A stretch of 64,000 bases of DNA from Henckelia pumila (taxonomy: Eukaryota; Streptophyta; Magnoliopsida; Lamiales; Gesneriaceae). Each line of letters opens with the position of its first letter. Position 1 is the stretch's first letter. The notes beneath the pieces are model-generated. The model made no database searches, was not told where the DNA came from, and saw only the letters and a program-made list of their open reading frames with translations. The DNA lies in contig NW_027331831.1 in assembly GCF_033568475.1 (NCBI RefSeq), positions 10,850,001 through 10,914,000 of the forward strand, read 5' to 3'. A program made the position numbers and the translations under genes. This document shows positions 24,474 through 36,964 of the stretch, piece by piece.

Positions 24474-24515
<42 letters not shown>
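24474..24515. repeat. (ATT)n microsatellite
   Basis: About 14 ATT units. Confidence 0.95.
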
Positions 24516-26150
24516 GTTGGTGGAAAATTTACGATAAAAAATAGTGCTATGTCACTAATGTGGAGTAATACTCGTGATTATGTGTGTCTATGAGCGAGTC
24601 TCGTCGAGTACGAATATAATACTGTTCGAGCTCGAATTGATTTTAATTTTGTACATTCAAGCTCAATCGAATATTAAATTTTAAATTTGAGCTTGAGTTG
24701 TAAAAATATTGAATTACTCGAACTCGAAAATCTCGAAATTATTAGTATTTTAGTATTTAAATTATATATATATATGTGTGTGTGTGCCTGTGTGGTGGAG
24801 AGGACAAAAATAATCTTATCTTAAAATATATAATAGTAATAATAATAATAATATAGTTATTGAGTAACTCTTGAACTACTCGAGTGGAAAGAATTGATAT
24901 TCGACTCAAGTGAAAAATTGGGCTACTCAACTCGAACTTGCTCAAATCAATTATGTCCGAGTCGAGTTTTGATCGACTCATTCACGAGTTAACTTGATTA
25001 TCAATGTAAGTTTCCTTTTTGTTACATATTTGTTCAATTACTGTAAAAACATTTTTGTTCAATTACATTTTATCTTGACTTGTTAAAACGGACCCATAGC
25101 GTGGGTCGACTCGCAACTTTCTACAATTCACCATTTGGTTGTTGGTCCGTTATTTAGTTCATGAGCAGATATTTTTTCAACCCAATTACCCAACACACCT
25201 ATTTGGCCGAACGAGCCTAGCAATTTTTAAATATTAGGCGGTTTAAGACGAGTTGGCTCGCAATCAACTACAAACCATCATTTTACGAGACAGGGATAGA
25301 TTAACCCAATAAGCTCAACTCATTTTGCCACTCCAGTTTTGCCTATTTTGGTGGTTTTGATGATATGATCATATTCCTCTTATGCTAATTTTTTTTTATA
25401 TATAAATACTGAATTAATTGACATGGAGAAATCTAAATGAAAAAAAATTAGCATAATGTCCCTTCTCAACTTACAATAATTATAATATGACCGCTAATTT
25501 AATATAAATCAAACCGATTAAAAAAATTGAAAGGAACCAATTACAAGAAATTGATTAAACGTTAAAGAAAATTTTTGAGTGCTATGAGCCACCAATCTAT
25601 ATTATATAAACTATGTTATTAAACCCGAGCACCTCGTTTTATGCTTCAAAATATTTGTTATCTAACTTTATTAATATGAGTTTATCAGTAATATTCGTAT
25701 ATATATCTCACAATATTTACTTCTTTCTATTCATCTCAAAGTTTAAACTACTGATTAATATAGTGGCAGGACGAGTTTGGAGCACATCTATTGAATACTA
25801 GGACCCGTCCCGGACCCATATCTAATACTCAATTAGCATACATAACTAACTCTGGAATAATGTTATTTATAACTTGTTTATTTATCCCCATCTTCTGCTA
25901 AATCAATTTTATTTATGAATAAACTCAACACAGTGAAAATATAACATTGATATAAACACAAAATGTCCTACACAGAAGATAAAAATTTGTAAAAAAAGAA
26001 AGAAAAAAAAAAGAAAAAGAAAAAGAAAATGAGGGTCGCACGAACGGAGAGAACAGACGACATTGTTTATGGCAGAACATATAATTAACATGACTGTCAC
26101 TTTTGAGTTTTTCCATGGTAAAATTTGAAAATGATTTTATGAAGACAATG
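24516..26150. other. Intergenic with decayed repeats
   Basis: About 24590-25000 has repeated ctcgaactcg/gagtcgag-type strings like the element at 56122-56566. About 25080-25340 (acccatagcgtgggtcgactcgc ... caactcattttgccactcc) resembles a high-copy hAT-like repeat. 25990-26030 is a GAAA-rich tract. No gene recognised. Confidence 0.4.
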
Positions 26151-26203
26151 CTCAAGAATGTTTCTCAAAAACAATCTCAAACACTAACGTAATACGTCGA
26201 CAT

Positions 26204-26497
26204 TCATTTGGTGCAGCAAGTAAGATCTCTGCATTGAATAGGCACGCAGCATAACGGGTCACATTCCGAAGTTTTAGCTTGCAATACTCTTCTATATGTA
26301 CCGAACTTAAACGAAACTACGCTCTTTTGAATCGATGGTCCTGTTTCTTGATCTACTGCACTAATTGCCGCCGTGTATGTATTGTTGTCAGCAAGTAAAG
26401 GAGCATCATCAGAAGGTAGGGGATGATCAATGAGATAGCACAAAAGTGTTAGACCAATCGCGAGGGAGACGACTGCCGCTAATGCGACATTAGCCAT
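26204..26497 (-). CDS. Small putative secreted cysteine-rich peptide
   Basis: A single-exon frame of 97 residues on the minus strand. The N-terminus (MANVALAAVVSLAIGLTLLC) is a hydrophobic segment that could be a signal peptide or signal anchor. A polar middle follows (HPLPSDDAPLLADNNTYTAA), then a basic stretch GTYRRVLQAK and a compact C-terminal cysteine block with spacing C-x3-CC-x4-C-x4-CC. The inner ATG is chosen because it sits in a good context (AAAATGGCT) and about 90 bases below a TATA box. The upstream in-frame ATG at 26554 would lie almost at the expected transcript start. I do not recognise the family. The layout (leader, variable spacer, cysteine-rich C-terminus) is typical of plant secreted signalling or defence peptides, but that role is inference. 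A transmembrane protein with a cysteine tail is the alternative. Confidence 0.6.
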   Translation of the reverse strand: MANVALAAVVSLAIGLTLLCYLIDHPLPSDDAPLLADNNTYTAAISAVDQETGPSIQKSVVSFKFGTYRRVLQAKTSECDPLCCVPIQCRDLTCCTK

Positions 26498-26584
26498 TTT
26501 TGAATGAACGTTAGCTTGCAGGAATATATTGTGGTTAATTTGTGGTGAGATCATGAGATGAATGGTTTCGGATGTTTAGGATTT

Positions 26585-26593
26585 TATTTATAG
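26585..26593 (-). promoter_or_regulatory. TATA box of the small cysteine-rich gene
   Basis: CTATAAATA on the minus strand, followed by AAATCC. It would place transcription start near 26555-26562, giving a leader of about 60 bases before the ATG at 26497. Confidence 0.65.
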
Positions 26594-26599
26594 AGGCCA

Positions 26600-29500
26600 G
26601 CTTTTTTTGCATTGTACTCATAGGAGATTTAACGTACACTTTGATTTGTGGGGCGTTTCTGCCAAGAATTTCCAAGATATGTACGAGGACGGCTAATGAG
26701 TAATGACTAGTCCATACTCTATACTTGTGTCCACTAGCAACAGTACAAAAGTGATGGACTGGCTTTTGAAAATTGTCGATTGGGTCCAAATTTGACCTAC
26801 AATTAATTATTTTTATGTATTTTATTTAATTTTGAAATATAACATTCTCATTTTTTTTTTCTTTTGTTTAGTGTTTGTATTTCCTTTGTATTTGACGGTC
26901 AATCAGCAAAAAATTTTGAAGGAAGGTCATACGTTATATAGATGGACAAATATAGATGTAAAATGACATTCTAGTTTAATCTTTCGGCATTTGGCCTACG
27001 TTATTTCAATACTAGATTATATCTTTATTTTTTTAAAATATAGTTAGACATGAAAATGATATTTTTTCTATCTATATTAAATAATTATCTTTTTTTTTTT
27101 TGAAAAAAATATAAAAATTATATATTAATATAACCACACTAAATAAATCATATATACAATTAAATATATTTAATACAAATAAAAATATGATAAAATAAAT
27201 ATTTATTTATATTTAAATTCAAGCACAAATAAAAAAAATAAACTTACAAATTCTTAAATCAAGTGGAGAAATTTTAGGCCATTAGAATCATACAAGCGTG
27301 ACAATGAGTGAGATTTTTTTTTATGAGATTTGTTTTTTCTGGATTTAAATTTTTAATGTTAAACATTGTTTTGAATTTCCAATAAAAAAATATCAGATTT
27401 CGAAATTGTGATTATCTTTACTTCAACAGTTTAAAACAAGATCAAAGGCTCTGGTGAATATATATTTTTTATTATAATTTCATCAATATATTACAATATT
27501 TGTTGTTGCATAATTTGAGATGAAAAGTATTATCATGATATAATTTTGACTAAATATGATAATTTTAAAATTAATCAATAAATAACTTTGAAAATAAAAT
27601 TATATACCTAATCAAATTTTAAATAATAGTAATTTAAATTAATAGCAATTTAGATTAAGGGTAAACTTGACTTTTTAATTTTATCATGTACAAATCAAAC
27701 CATTTGCAATAATTTATGTGTCAACTTGACATTTATCAATAGTCCTGAGTTCATGTATAAAAATGAATATTACTCTAATATAAATGGTATCTTGAGTCTT
27801 GACTCATCGATTTTTATCAATTAAATTTTTCTTTATGTAAAAAATCCAGCCACATAGAGAAGAAAATCCTGAGACTATTCCTATTCTCTAGTAAGCAATT
27901 TTATAAAACCGATAGTATTGATTTGATTCGAGTTTGTATAACAAAGCAATCAATCCGGTTGAACAAAAGAATTATGATTTAATCGGTCCAGAAAAAATGG
28001 GCTACATCGTTCATGTGGCCCAAAATTTAGCCTTTCAACATTTTGTTGGCCCGATGTGTGTTGTTGGATAACTTGGATTATATCGAATTCCCATTCAATT
28101 CATAAGTTAATTTGCTAATGGATTTCAAGTATGCCTTCTTTTGTTTTTCCTTTTTTTATTTCAAAACAAATAATCGTAATTGGTAATAGAATTTCTTGGT
28201 CCACCGTTTTCTCCGATTCTTTTTTTTTTTCTCTTTTAAATAAAAAAGGAGACCCCCTATACGTGAGAGTGAATATCTCATGTGAGACGATATCACAGAT
28301 CTATATCCGTGAGATAGATCGATTTGGTTCATATTTGAAATAAAAAGTAATTTTTTTAGCATGTAAAAAAAGATCAGATCAAATAAGAGATTATTTTCAT
28401 AAGAATTTCTATGGTAAAAGAAAATGAGTTAAAATTGCGTAATTATATGTAATATGTTTGCCTTGTTAACTAGAATAATGAAGTGTAACTAGCCAATCTG
28501 AAAAAAAATACCAAGTGGGATACCAAAAGGAAAAAAGGATTCTTAATTAATCAGAATAATGGACAAGTATCAAGTGGAAGCACGTTATTCGCCTTAATAA
28601 AATACAATTTATGTCTTTTTAGAAACAACCTCGAAGTACCCAATAAGTTGCTTATAGGGAATTGAAATATATATAATTTTTTAAGAAAATTTAAAAGCAA
28701 AAAACATATTATTTAGATCAATACGTGAATATAAATTCACGTAGTTTTTAAAAATATAAAATTTTACACTAACGGAACTGATCAGAGAATGATATGTTTT
28801 TTCTTCATCGTAAAAACCTTTGATCTGTCCATTTAATTTATAGTATATTAGTATGATGATACAAAATATGCATGGCATGTGACCACTTGTACGTGTTCCT
28901 TAATCAAGGAATTAATTATTCATGTCATCACAAGCCAAAAGTCTTCATCCCATTTTCTATATCTTGGCACATGATCCCAGATTGATCTTCAGTTTTGTTT
29001 TATTTATTATTAATATTGTTATTCAACTAAATAAATTATTTATTGCTGATTCGTTGTCCAACTATATAAAAGTACAAGTATCATGCAGACATTTATGTAT
29101 GATTAAGGATATATATCAAACAAATGAGTTATGTTCTTTAATTAACGTCATTAGAGATTCCTATAAAATTGAATAGCTAGGTTCAGTTTCTAAAAAGTTA
29201 TTATTAATTTTTTTTAAAAAAAAAAGCTGCACATGCATGCATTTCTAAAAGCTCTCATACTTACCACAAGGAGATAGGGTTATTTTGGCGAACAAAGATG
29301 TAGAATTCAGCGTTGTTTGTTTTATCAATACTTATAGTTAGCGATACGCAGCAATGCAAATAATTCAATTTGTTAAACCGTATAGTAGCTCAAGCGACAT
29401 GTGTTGACCACCAATCTCCTAACATGTAAGCGTTATTATACCATAAGTTTAGGCAATAAGTTTATTTTATTGAATTGGTGTATAAGAAAAGAATGTTGTT

Positions 29501-31169
29501 AGGGTTCAATTAAACACGAGAATATTTGATTTCACCGAAGGGTACATTTGTTTAACATGCATGATATTTTAACATATCGCTGTAAATGTATAATTTTTTA
29601 TCGTGCCCATTTTTGAACAATCAATTCAAGAAATTAAAAGGGCCCATACTCATTCTCAGAGATTCAATGCTGGAAATCAGAAGATGGAGTCTATATATGG
29701 TGTCCATATATATACTTATATAATCATATATATACGAAATGGTGGCTGCAGTTTCTCGGTTTACATAATTTTCATAAATGAATAATTTTATATGTAAAGA
29801 CAAATATAGATATTGTTCTTGCATAAAATGATGGGGGGAAAATATGGTACTGTTGAATTCAACGTGTACTGTGACAGAAAATCACATGAGCTCCTCCAGT
29901 TAAAGAGTGCCAGACCTCAAATCCCATTTCAAGCAAAAATCTGTAACATGTTTTTTCTTCTTAATTTGATTCCACACAGCTATATATATATACATATATT
30001 CAGATATTTTTAAATCAATAGCCTATGAAATGCACTTTTTATTCAAATTAATTATTTATCTATTTACGATTTTGGTCTTCTATATTTGGACAGTGTGCTG
30101 TCTTTTTTTGTTGTTGCTGCATGTTGATAATTCATTTTTTTTCGGATGTAATGTTAATGTGATGTTGATTTGTTGTTGACACGAAGATGATGTGTCTATT
30201 GTCAATTTGTCATGTAAGGCAGCATATGGAAAAACAACTAAATACCAAAATAAAAAAAATACCAAAAATACCAAAAAAAAAAAAAACGAAAGGTGTCTGA
30301 AGCAACTTGATTTTAAAACCACAAAATCAATAATTATATATAATATTCCATGACAATTATTAATATATTGGATCTTTGTCACGGTCACTTGTAAATGCAA
30401 GCAAAGAAAATACTTTCAGTATAGTCTTCCTAGTGAGAATGACATTTTCCCAACTCTCCATCGTTTGCTTATATTGTTCTTCCAATTTATCTCTTTGTCT
30501 TTTTCCCCTCCTTGGATTTTGAGCTTGATTCTTTCCCTTTCTCTTTTATCATTGTCATGCTTTGTATTCATTGATGGGTTGATTACTATAGAGAGCGACT
30601 CGAAGTCGATAAAAAAAAATTACCAAGAAATAGAAATAATACAAACAGAAACAGAAACTTTTCAAGAAAACAACTTTCTATTTTAGTTGATAAGAAAAAT
30701 GAAAGGTGAAAAATTAGACTATTCATTCGCTACCGGAAACTTGGGAATATATTCATTTTATTTTATTTTATTATATGTTTTGGAAACCATGCCGAAATAG
30801 TAAAAATACATACATAGTTTTGGTTAATTTGATATATTTTTTCTTTTTCTTTTTGTTTTTTGTGGGCTTACATAAAAAAAAAACATTGTATGAAAAAAAA
30901 TTCCCATTCATTTATTCCCTCCAAGAAACTCTTACCCCTCTTCAAGTTGTGATCCACATTTCTACTACTTTGTACAACCACCCTAAAAAATATACCAAAA
31001 CAAGAAATTCAATTGATCATAAAGGAAAGTTATAAAATATGATATATATATCCCATGCATCTTGATCTCATCCAAATGGGATTTCACCAATGATTCTGTT
31101 CTGTAAACCAATTTATACTCGATGAACACTACTTCACTTATGCATCCGAAATCTCGGGTTTAATTAATT
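26600..31169. other. Long AT-rich intergenic region
   Basis: No gene that I can support. 28265-28380 contains a piece of the gtgagac/gtctcac repeat family. Short frames at 28131, 28922, 29603, 30465 and 30775 are in AT-rich or low-complexity sequence, with no domain, splice or promoter support. Confidence 0.5.
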
Positions 31170-32201
31170 TTAATTGAAATGTTGTTGCTCTAGCCATGGC
31201 CAAAACCCTGTCTGATCATCCATCCCGCAAAACATGATGTTGCACAAGCTTTCTTCCTTCACGGTTTGGTCCATTTTGGGGACCTGAATTTCGGGTCTCG
31301 AAGAGTTTTGGATTCCAATATTACTTTGCCTAAGTGTGCGATTTGTGGCCAATGCGCTGTCGATAGCTGCAGGATTTCTTGAAATATCGAGCTTGATATC
31401 CGAGCTGTTTTCGCTTCTGTTGCTGCACGAGCCTTCTGTTTCTTTGTTGAGATTGATGGAATATTCTGTTGGCTCCCTAATTGTCTTCAGTGCCAATATC
31501 TGCAAATTAAATCTTCAAATTGTTCAAAATTTGATATATATAATGCTCAAGTTCAAGAGTTCAAGAATATGACAATATATATATATAGAAATTAAAAATG
31601 AAGTTGAAATATTAATATAAATAAATTACCTGAGAATGAAGTTTCTGATTATGTGTTTTCAGGGAATCATTCTCTTTCTTGAGGGCTTCAAATTGTCTCT
31701 TGAGAATCTCGTAATCTTTCTCCAATTGCTTAGTCTTCCATCTGGCTCTCCTGTTCTGAAACCAAATGGCAATCTGTCTGGGCTGAAGCCCGAGGGCTCG
31801 GGCCAGCTGCAGCTTCCTTTCGGGCTCCAGCTTGTTCCCTTGCTCGAAGTTCTTCTCCAGAGTTTTCACTTGCTCCATGTTCAGCCTCCTCTTTCTCTCC
31901 CCAAGCACCTGCCATCCCTCGTCTTCCGATAACTCATCCTCTCTCGTGTAATTCATCTCATCACACCCCTCCATTATTCCAAATGATCTCTTCCCTAGCA
32001 CGGAACCCCCCACGCCTATATATGTCCAACAAATTAAATCCTTCAATAAATATATATACCAAAAAAAAAAAAAAAAGTACCTTGAAATTCGTGGGGGCTA
32101 CATGAAGGAAGAATCAATGGTACTGCAAGAGAAGTGGAGGGATGATCATGTTCTTGATGAGGGGGTGTTTGTAGCATGAAATTGGAGTGGAAGAATGCCA
32201 T
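31170..32201 (-). CDS. HD-Zip class I transcription factor, ATHB13/ATHB23-like
   Basis: Three exons, 32081-32201, 31630-32015 and 31170-31499, with GT-AG introns and 837 coding bases give a 278-residue protein. The start [20 protein letters not shown], the PSCSP motif and [13 protein letters not shown] match the ATHB13/20/23 subgroup. The homeodomain begins at KKRRL-like [19 protein letters not shown] and has the recognition helix [23 protein letters not shown], joined to a leucine zipper ([22 protein letters not shown]). The third exon has the subgroup's [20 protein letters not shown] signature and ends in an aromatic-acidic activation-type tail ([15 protein letters not shown]). Such factors bind CAATNATTG as dimers and control organ growth and stress responses. 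Every diagnostic residue is present, so I read this as an intact gene. Confidence 0.95.
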
Positions 32202-33800
32202 TTTCAGTACATTTTTTGTGAGCTACAAAAATGGTGGCACCTGTGGTTTGATTGAGTGGGATACTGATACACCAGCCATGGGGTACGTTTCTTGATAAAT
32301 GGGGTTGCGAAACGAGACCAAAGTTATTAATATGAAAGGGAGGGGGGTGTGGACTGCTATTAATTTCTTCTGGTTTAAGCCATGTTTAAGCTACAATTAA
32401 TGGGGTGGGGGGGTTAATTAAACTTTGTTTCATGTGTTGAGTTTTAAGTCGTACATTGATCGAAGAATATTTTTAATATGAGATGTGTGGGTTTAATTAA
32501 TAATTAGTACAACGATTTTGCTCTAGAGGTTGTGTATAGTTTATTCAATTAATTGATTACCGAAGGGTTGTGAGATTTGGTTTTGTATTTCAACTGCTTT
32601 AATATGATTTTATTCCGTGTTTGGTTATAATTAACGAGGTGCGGTAATGTTTATTTTGTTATAAAAATCGAAAAAAATTGTAACTTTGGTCTTGTATGTC
32701 TGTCTCTTCAATTTTGATAATCTTTGTTGTCTAATTTTAATTTTAGTTTAATATAATTTTTTATGTAGTTTTGAATTTTTTTTTATTTTTATTTTTTTAC
32801 TTAGCATTCTTGTGTAAAATGTCACATGATCACAATGTTACATGTACAACCAAATTTGTACAACAATTTTTACACCACAAAAAATTCAATACAAAATTTA
32901 AATTTATCAAATCTCACGATACATTGAATGAAAAATTTCACGATATCATATCAAAATCTCACGAGATAATAACAAAATATCATGACATAATTGTTGTAAA
33001 TATCGGTGTACGATATATTGGTTGTACCTCTAGCATTATTCATGAAAATTACATATTCTGATAACATAGAGAACATATATACAAAGAGACAAATATAGAA
33101 CAAAATTTTCAATTTTCCCTATATAAGCCTGATCGGATTCAAGGAAAGTATTTATCGAAGAATAAGAACAAGAAAGCCGGAAAATTTAAAAACTTTTTTG
33201 TTGTAAAAGTGGGGTGTTTGTTTTTCTTCATGGACAGTTGTCATTGAAATTTCGAGTAAAAGGGCTAGCTAGTAGGCTCATTAATTTTGAATTTTGTATA
33301 CTTTGATTCCTTTGCTAAAGGAGAGAAAATGGGTTCCTAGAGTAAGAATTTAATAAGAGAAGTGGGTGACCTAAATTTCGAGCTATAAAGGGAAGAAAAA
33401 TTTTCTTTCTTGAAATCCATAGTTTAGATATTTTCATTTTGTGGGCTTTCATTTTCTTAAATGTTTATTGCAAATAAGTAATGGGAAAATCTTTGGGTTA
33501 CTTTTGGATCGAGTGATTTGAATTTGATGCAGTAATATTTGAAAGCCACTAAAATTTTATAATATACCCTTTTAAGAATTGATTTTGTTAGCCAAATCTC
33601 CAGACCGACTCATTAAAAAGTATTATTTTTATGTCAAAAATATTATTTTTATTACAGATATTGATCGAATCGATCCGTCTCATATTATCAATAACGTTCT
33701 GATCGTGAGATTGTTGAATTTAAATCCATGCATTGCCAGATTGACATTTATTAAAAGAAATCAATGGATATGTATCATAAACTTGAAATCTTTAATTAGA
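32202..33800. other. HD-Zip promoter side and intergenic
   Basis: Upstream of the HD-Zip gene. 32815-33050 has inverted strings (gttacatgtacaaccaaatttgtacaacaa and ttgttgtaaatatcgg...ggttgtacctctagcatt) that look like a MITE with unresolved ends. 33585-33715 carries a copy of the gtctca repeat family. No gene. Confidence 0.4.
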
Positions 33801-33810
33801 TTTAAAACTA

Positions 33811-33992
33811 GGGAAATGCTACATGTACATAAAAGGTTACATATTGGGTTACATATTCTACATGAAATTACAAAATTATTCCTCCACTTTATTTGAAAAA
33901 ATTCTTTCCAAAATACATTAAGAATATTTATGTAATGTCAAGTGTAACGTGTAACCCAACGTGTAACTTTCCGTGTACATGTAGAATCACCC
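33811..33992. mobile_element. Mutator-like MITE with 9-bp target duplication
   Basis: A 182-bp element with ends GGGAAATGCTACATGTACA and, on the other strand, GGGTGATTCTACATGTACA. TTAAAACTA is duplicated exactly on both sides (33802-33810 and 33993-34001). The inner part repeats gttacatattgggttacat in both orientations. Confidence 0.85.
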
Positions 33993-34001
33993 TTAAAACT
34001 A

Positions 34002-35598
34002 TCAATCCAAGGGAGAACTATTGGACAAAGATGAGAAGCATTAATTACGTTTGAATTGATGAATTTGATTGAAGGAATGGTTTGAAAATTAAATTGCAAA
34101 TGGCTTTCATCTTTCGAGTATTTGTAACATGAATTCTCCATAGAATTATTAATGGCAAAATAAGGGGGGGAAATAATTAAAATTGATCATATAAAATTAT
34201 TTATATAGACTCTAGCTGGTATCAAAATTTAATTCCAGTGATTTATAAAAATAAAAAATATAAAAAAAGTATTTTTATCGCAATAAATTAGTTTTTATAT
34301 ACAAATAGTTTGCTTTTTTTCCGAATTGATTATAGTTTGGCGCAGCAAAATCACTCCACTGCGCCAAATTTGGTGCAAAGAATTTTATTTTTTTAATACT
34401 TTTTTTATAATTATAAATAATGTACAAATAATAATTTAATATTTATTTTATTAATTTATTAATAATTAAGTATTCAAATAAAAAATTTAATTATTATTAT
34501 TCATTTAATTTTATCAATAAATATTAATTATTAATTTTATGTAATTTTTATTTATTTATATTAATATTAAATAATTAAGGAATGATTTATAAATAATATA
34601 AGTGTGTAATATAAATGCAAATAATTAAAATAAAAAGAATATTCCAAGAATATTTTTTTGTGTGAGATTTGAAGTAAATGAGCTAGTTTGAGATGGAAGT
34701 TGGATTTTGTGCGAAAATTATATTATTTTAATGGAAAACTTGCACCAGAATGTTGTTTGTGGTTGAAGAGGACCTACGCGGAATATATGATCAGTAACGT
34801 TTTGATCATATCGATACTTTAATAAAAATCAAACTAAATATACAGATAATTATAAGTTATTAATCGCCAATCCAAATTTTAATATAGATTATCAATGTTC
34901 TATTTAGGCCAACTTACACATCGATGCTTGTATTTTCCAAAAAATATCCTCTGTATCAAACAGTACTTTAATTGGCAAACAGCACTTTTATATGTTATCG
35001 ATAATTCAACATAACAGTTTATTTGGATTTTTGAAACCTATTATGGTAGTTTGGCCTCCGGTTTTCAAAATATAGCAAATATAAAACTTTCACATATAAT
35101 CTTACATAAAAACTTCAAATCTTATCTCCATCCCAGCTAAGTACCGTCTTCTATGATGACACTGGAAATCGAATACTCTCGTTTTCACGTTAACCTTCTC
35201 GTACTTCAACATTGTTACATGCATGCTTGTTGGTTTCTTTAGATCAAGCGATCGATTATCGCGATACTTATTCAACGAGTGAATCAATACTTAACACCTC
35301 AAAATCATCAGGCATGGTGAGAAACAAGCACAATACTTAAAATTCACGAGTCTATGAGCTAGCTAGCTAAAACTGAACGAGTCCATGCCGCACAGATCTA
35401 GTACTCAAATAGGCATCCGATGCGCATATAAATCGACCGAACACTCTATCCTTTTAATTTGTTATTTTTTATGGGGTCATGAAGAGTGCGAGGATGGCTC
35501 CAAGAGAAAGGGGTAGGGTTTGCCACCTAACCCTCCAACATACATCATGCATGCACCAAGATGAACCCATCCCCCCTTCTCTATATATATATGTATAG
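34002..35598. other. AT-rich intergenic
   Basis: Apart from the hairpin at 34336-34368 I recognise nothing. 34380-34640 is almost pure A/T. Confidence 0.5.
34336..34368. repeat. Perfect 10-bp hairpin made of two E2F-like sites
   Basis: TTTGGCGCAG, a 13-base loop, then CTGCGCCAAA. Each arm contains TTTGGCGC, which fits the E2F/DP consensus TTTSSCGC. It stands out as GC-rich in AT-rich DNA. Function not shown. Confidence 0.6.
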
Positions 35599-35896
35599 TG
35601 AAAACTGCGATTTTAGTCCTCTATATTTGTCACTTTGCGATTTCGGTCCTCTATATTTTTATATTTCAGTTAGTTTTGTATGTTTCTATTTTTGGTAATT
35701 TTAGTCATTTTTCTTCAAAAATGCTTACGTGACACTATACACGTCAGTTTCACATCAACACTGAATTGATGTCACGTCAGTGTTACATTGAAAAAATGAC
35801 TAAATTACCAAAAACGAAACGAACTAAAACTGAAATCTGAAAATATATATGACCGAAATCACAAAGTGACAAACAGGACCAAAAAACAATTTTTCC
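35599..35896. mobile_element. Second copy of the 2294-2603 MITE
   Basis: Starts TGAAAACTGCGATTTTAGTCC and ends ACAATTTTTCC, with the same palindromic plan including cacatcaac/gatgtcacgtcagtg. Flanks are TA-rich and give only a 7-of-9 duplication (tatgtatag / tatatatat). Confidence 0.7.
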
Positions 35897-36526
35897 TATA
35901 TATATAGAACAAAATTTTATTATATTTAATTTTTATTTTTTTTTAAAAAAAAAAGAAAAATTAAAGTGGAAAGAAAATGAAAGGATCGGATTGGAGGGCC
36001 ATGGATCCTTTTCTCATAACAATACTTAGCTGTTGCTTAGTTTGTCCGTGTGCCCCTCCAACTGTGCATTTCTATTCCGTCGCTTCAGTGAAACATCAAC
36101 GTTTTACAGTGTGACACTCGAAATGTCTTTTCTTGATCTTGCTATTGTACTCATGTATATATCTTTCCGTTTCCTGTGTAACATCAAATGGAGGCTAAGC
36201 CGATATATGTAACAGGCGGCGCGCAAAAAAACACGTGAAACTTTTCATCGTTTAAAAATATCAATAATATGTGATTTTGATCATTTATATTGTACATTAA
36301 AAAAACAATTTTGTCATTTTTCCTCATGGATGTTGACGTGGCGCTACATACATCAACGTAACATCGACGTCACGTAAGCACTAAGTAAAAAAAACTAGAA
36401 TTGGAAAAAAAAATCTAAGAAGACAGATTAAAACTGAAATTTGACAAAATAAAAACCAAAATTACAAATAGACAAAATTATTGGATTGAAATTTCAGTTT
36501 CTCCAACACACATATATATATATATA
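35897..36526. other. Intergenic with a diverged third MITE copy
   Basis: About 36255-36490 keeps the central gacgtggcgctacatac...catcgacgtcacgta arms and the aactgaaatttga / accaaaattac motifs of the same family, but its ends are eroded. A (TA)n tract at 36511-36526 is the insertion site of the copia that follows. Confidence 0.5.
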
Positions 36527-36799
36527 TGTTGTGAAAAAGTAAAAATTTACGGTAAAAAGTAAAAACTCAAAAACTTAAAATTCTACACTTTATAAAATTT
36601 TTCTCTCTTCACAATTGTGTTTTTCTACACAAATGGAGAGACCTATTTATAGATCTCAATTGGAGATTAGTCAAAAATTAATACATCATTAATTACATCA
36701 TCACACACTAATTTTCAATATTTTACAACTCAATTTTCAACTTTCAACCTTCAACATTCAACAATAAATAATAATATATATTTATATATATTTTCAACA
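36527..36799 (-). repeat. 3' LTR of the young copia
   Basis: Second LTR in element orientation. Contains CTATAAATAGG on the minus strand, a TATA box, and TTTACTTTTTACCGTAAATT near its 3' end. Confidence 0.95.
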
Positions 36800-36964
36800 C
36801 TCCCCCTTGTGATGATGATCATGATAGAATGACTATCTCCATTACGTGTTGTATACTGCCTCGTTAAAAACCTTATTAGGAAAAACCCATTGGGAAAAAA
36901 ATCATAGTAAGGAAAAAAGAGTGCAGCCACGTAAACTCCCCCTGATGTCAACATGAATGATTCT

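Noticed and set aside
25909..26155. Two overlapping Phe/Ser-rich minus-strand frames
   Set aside because: Produced by a GAAA-rich low-complexity tract.
26535..26789. 84-codon minus-strand frame upstream of the cysteine-rich gene
   Set aside because: It overlaps the TATA box and promoter region of that gene, has no domain, and its composition is like noncoding DNA.
30465..31035. Frames of 73 and 86 codons on the plus strand
   Set aside because: Hydrophobic or Lys/Phe-rich translations of AT-rich DNA without conserved features or splice signals.
31636..31932. 98-codon plus-strand frame
   Set aside because: Antisense shadow of the HD-Zip homeodomain and zipper exon.
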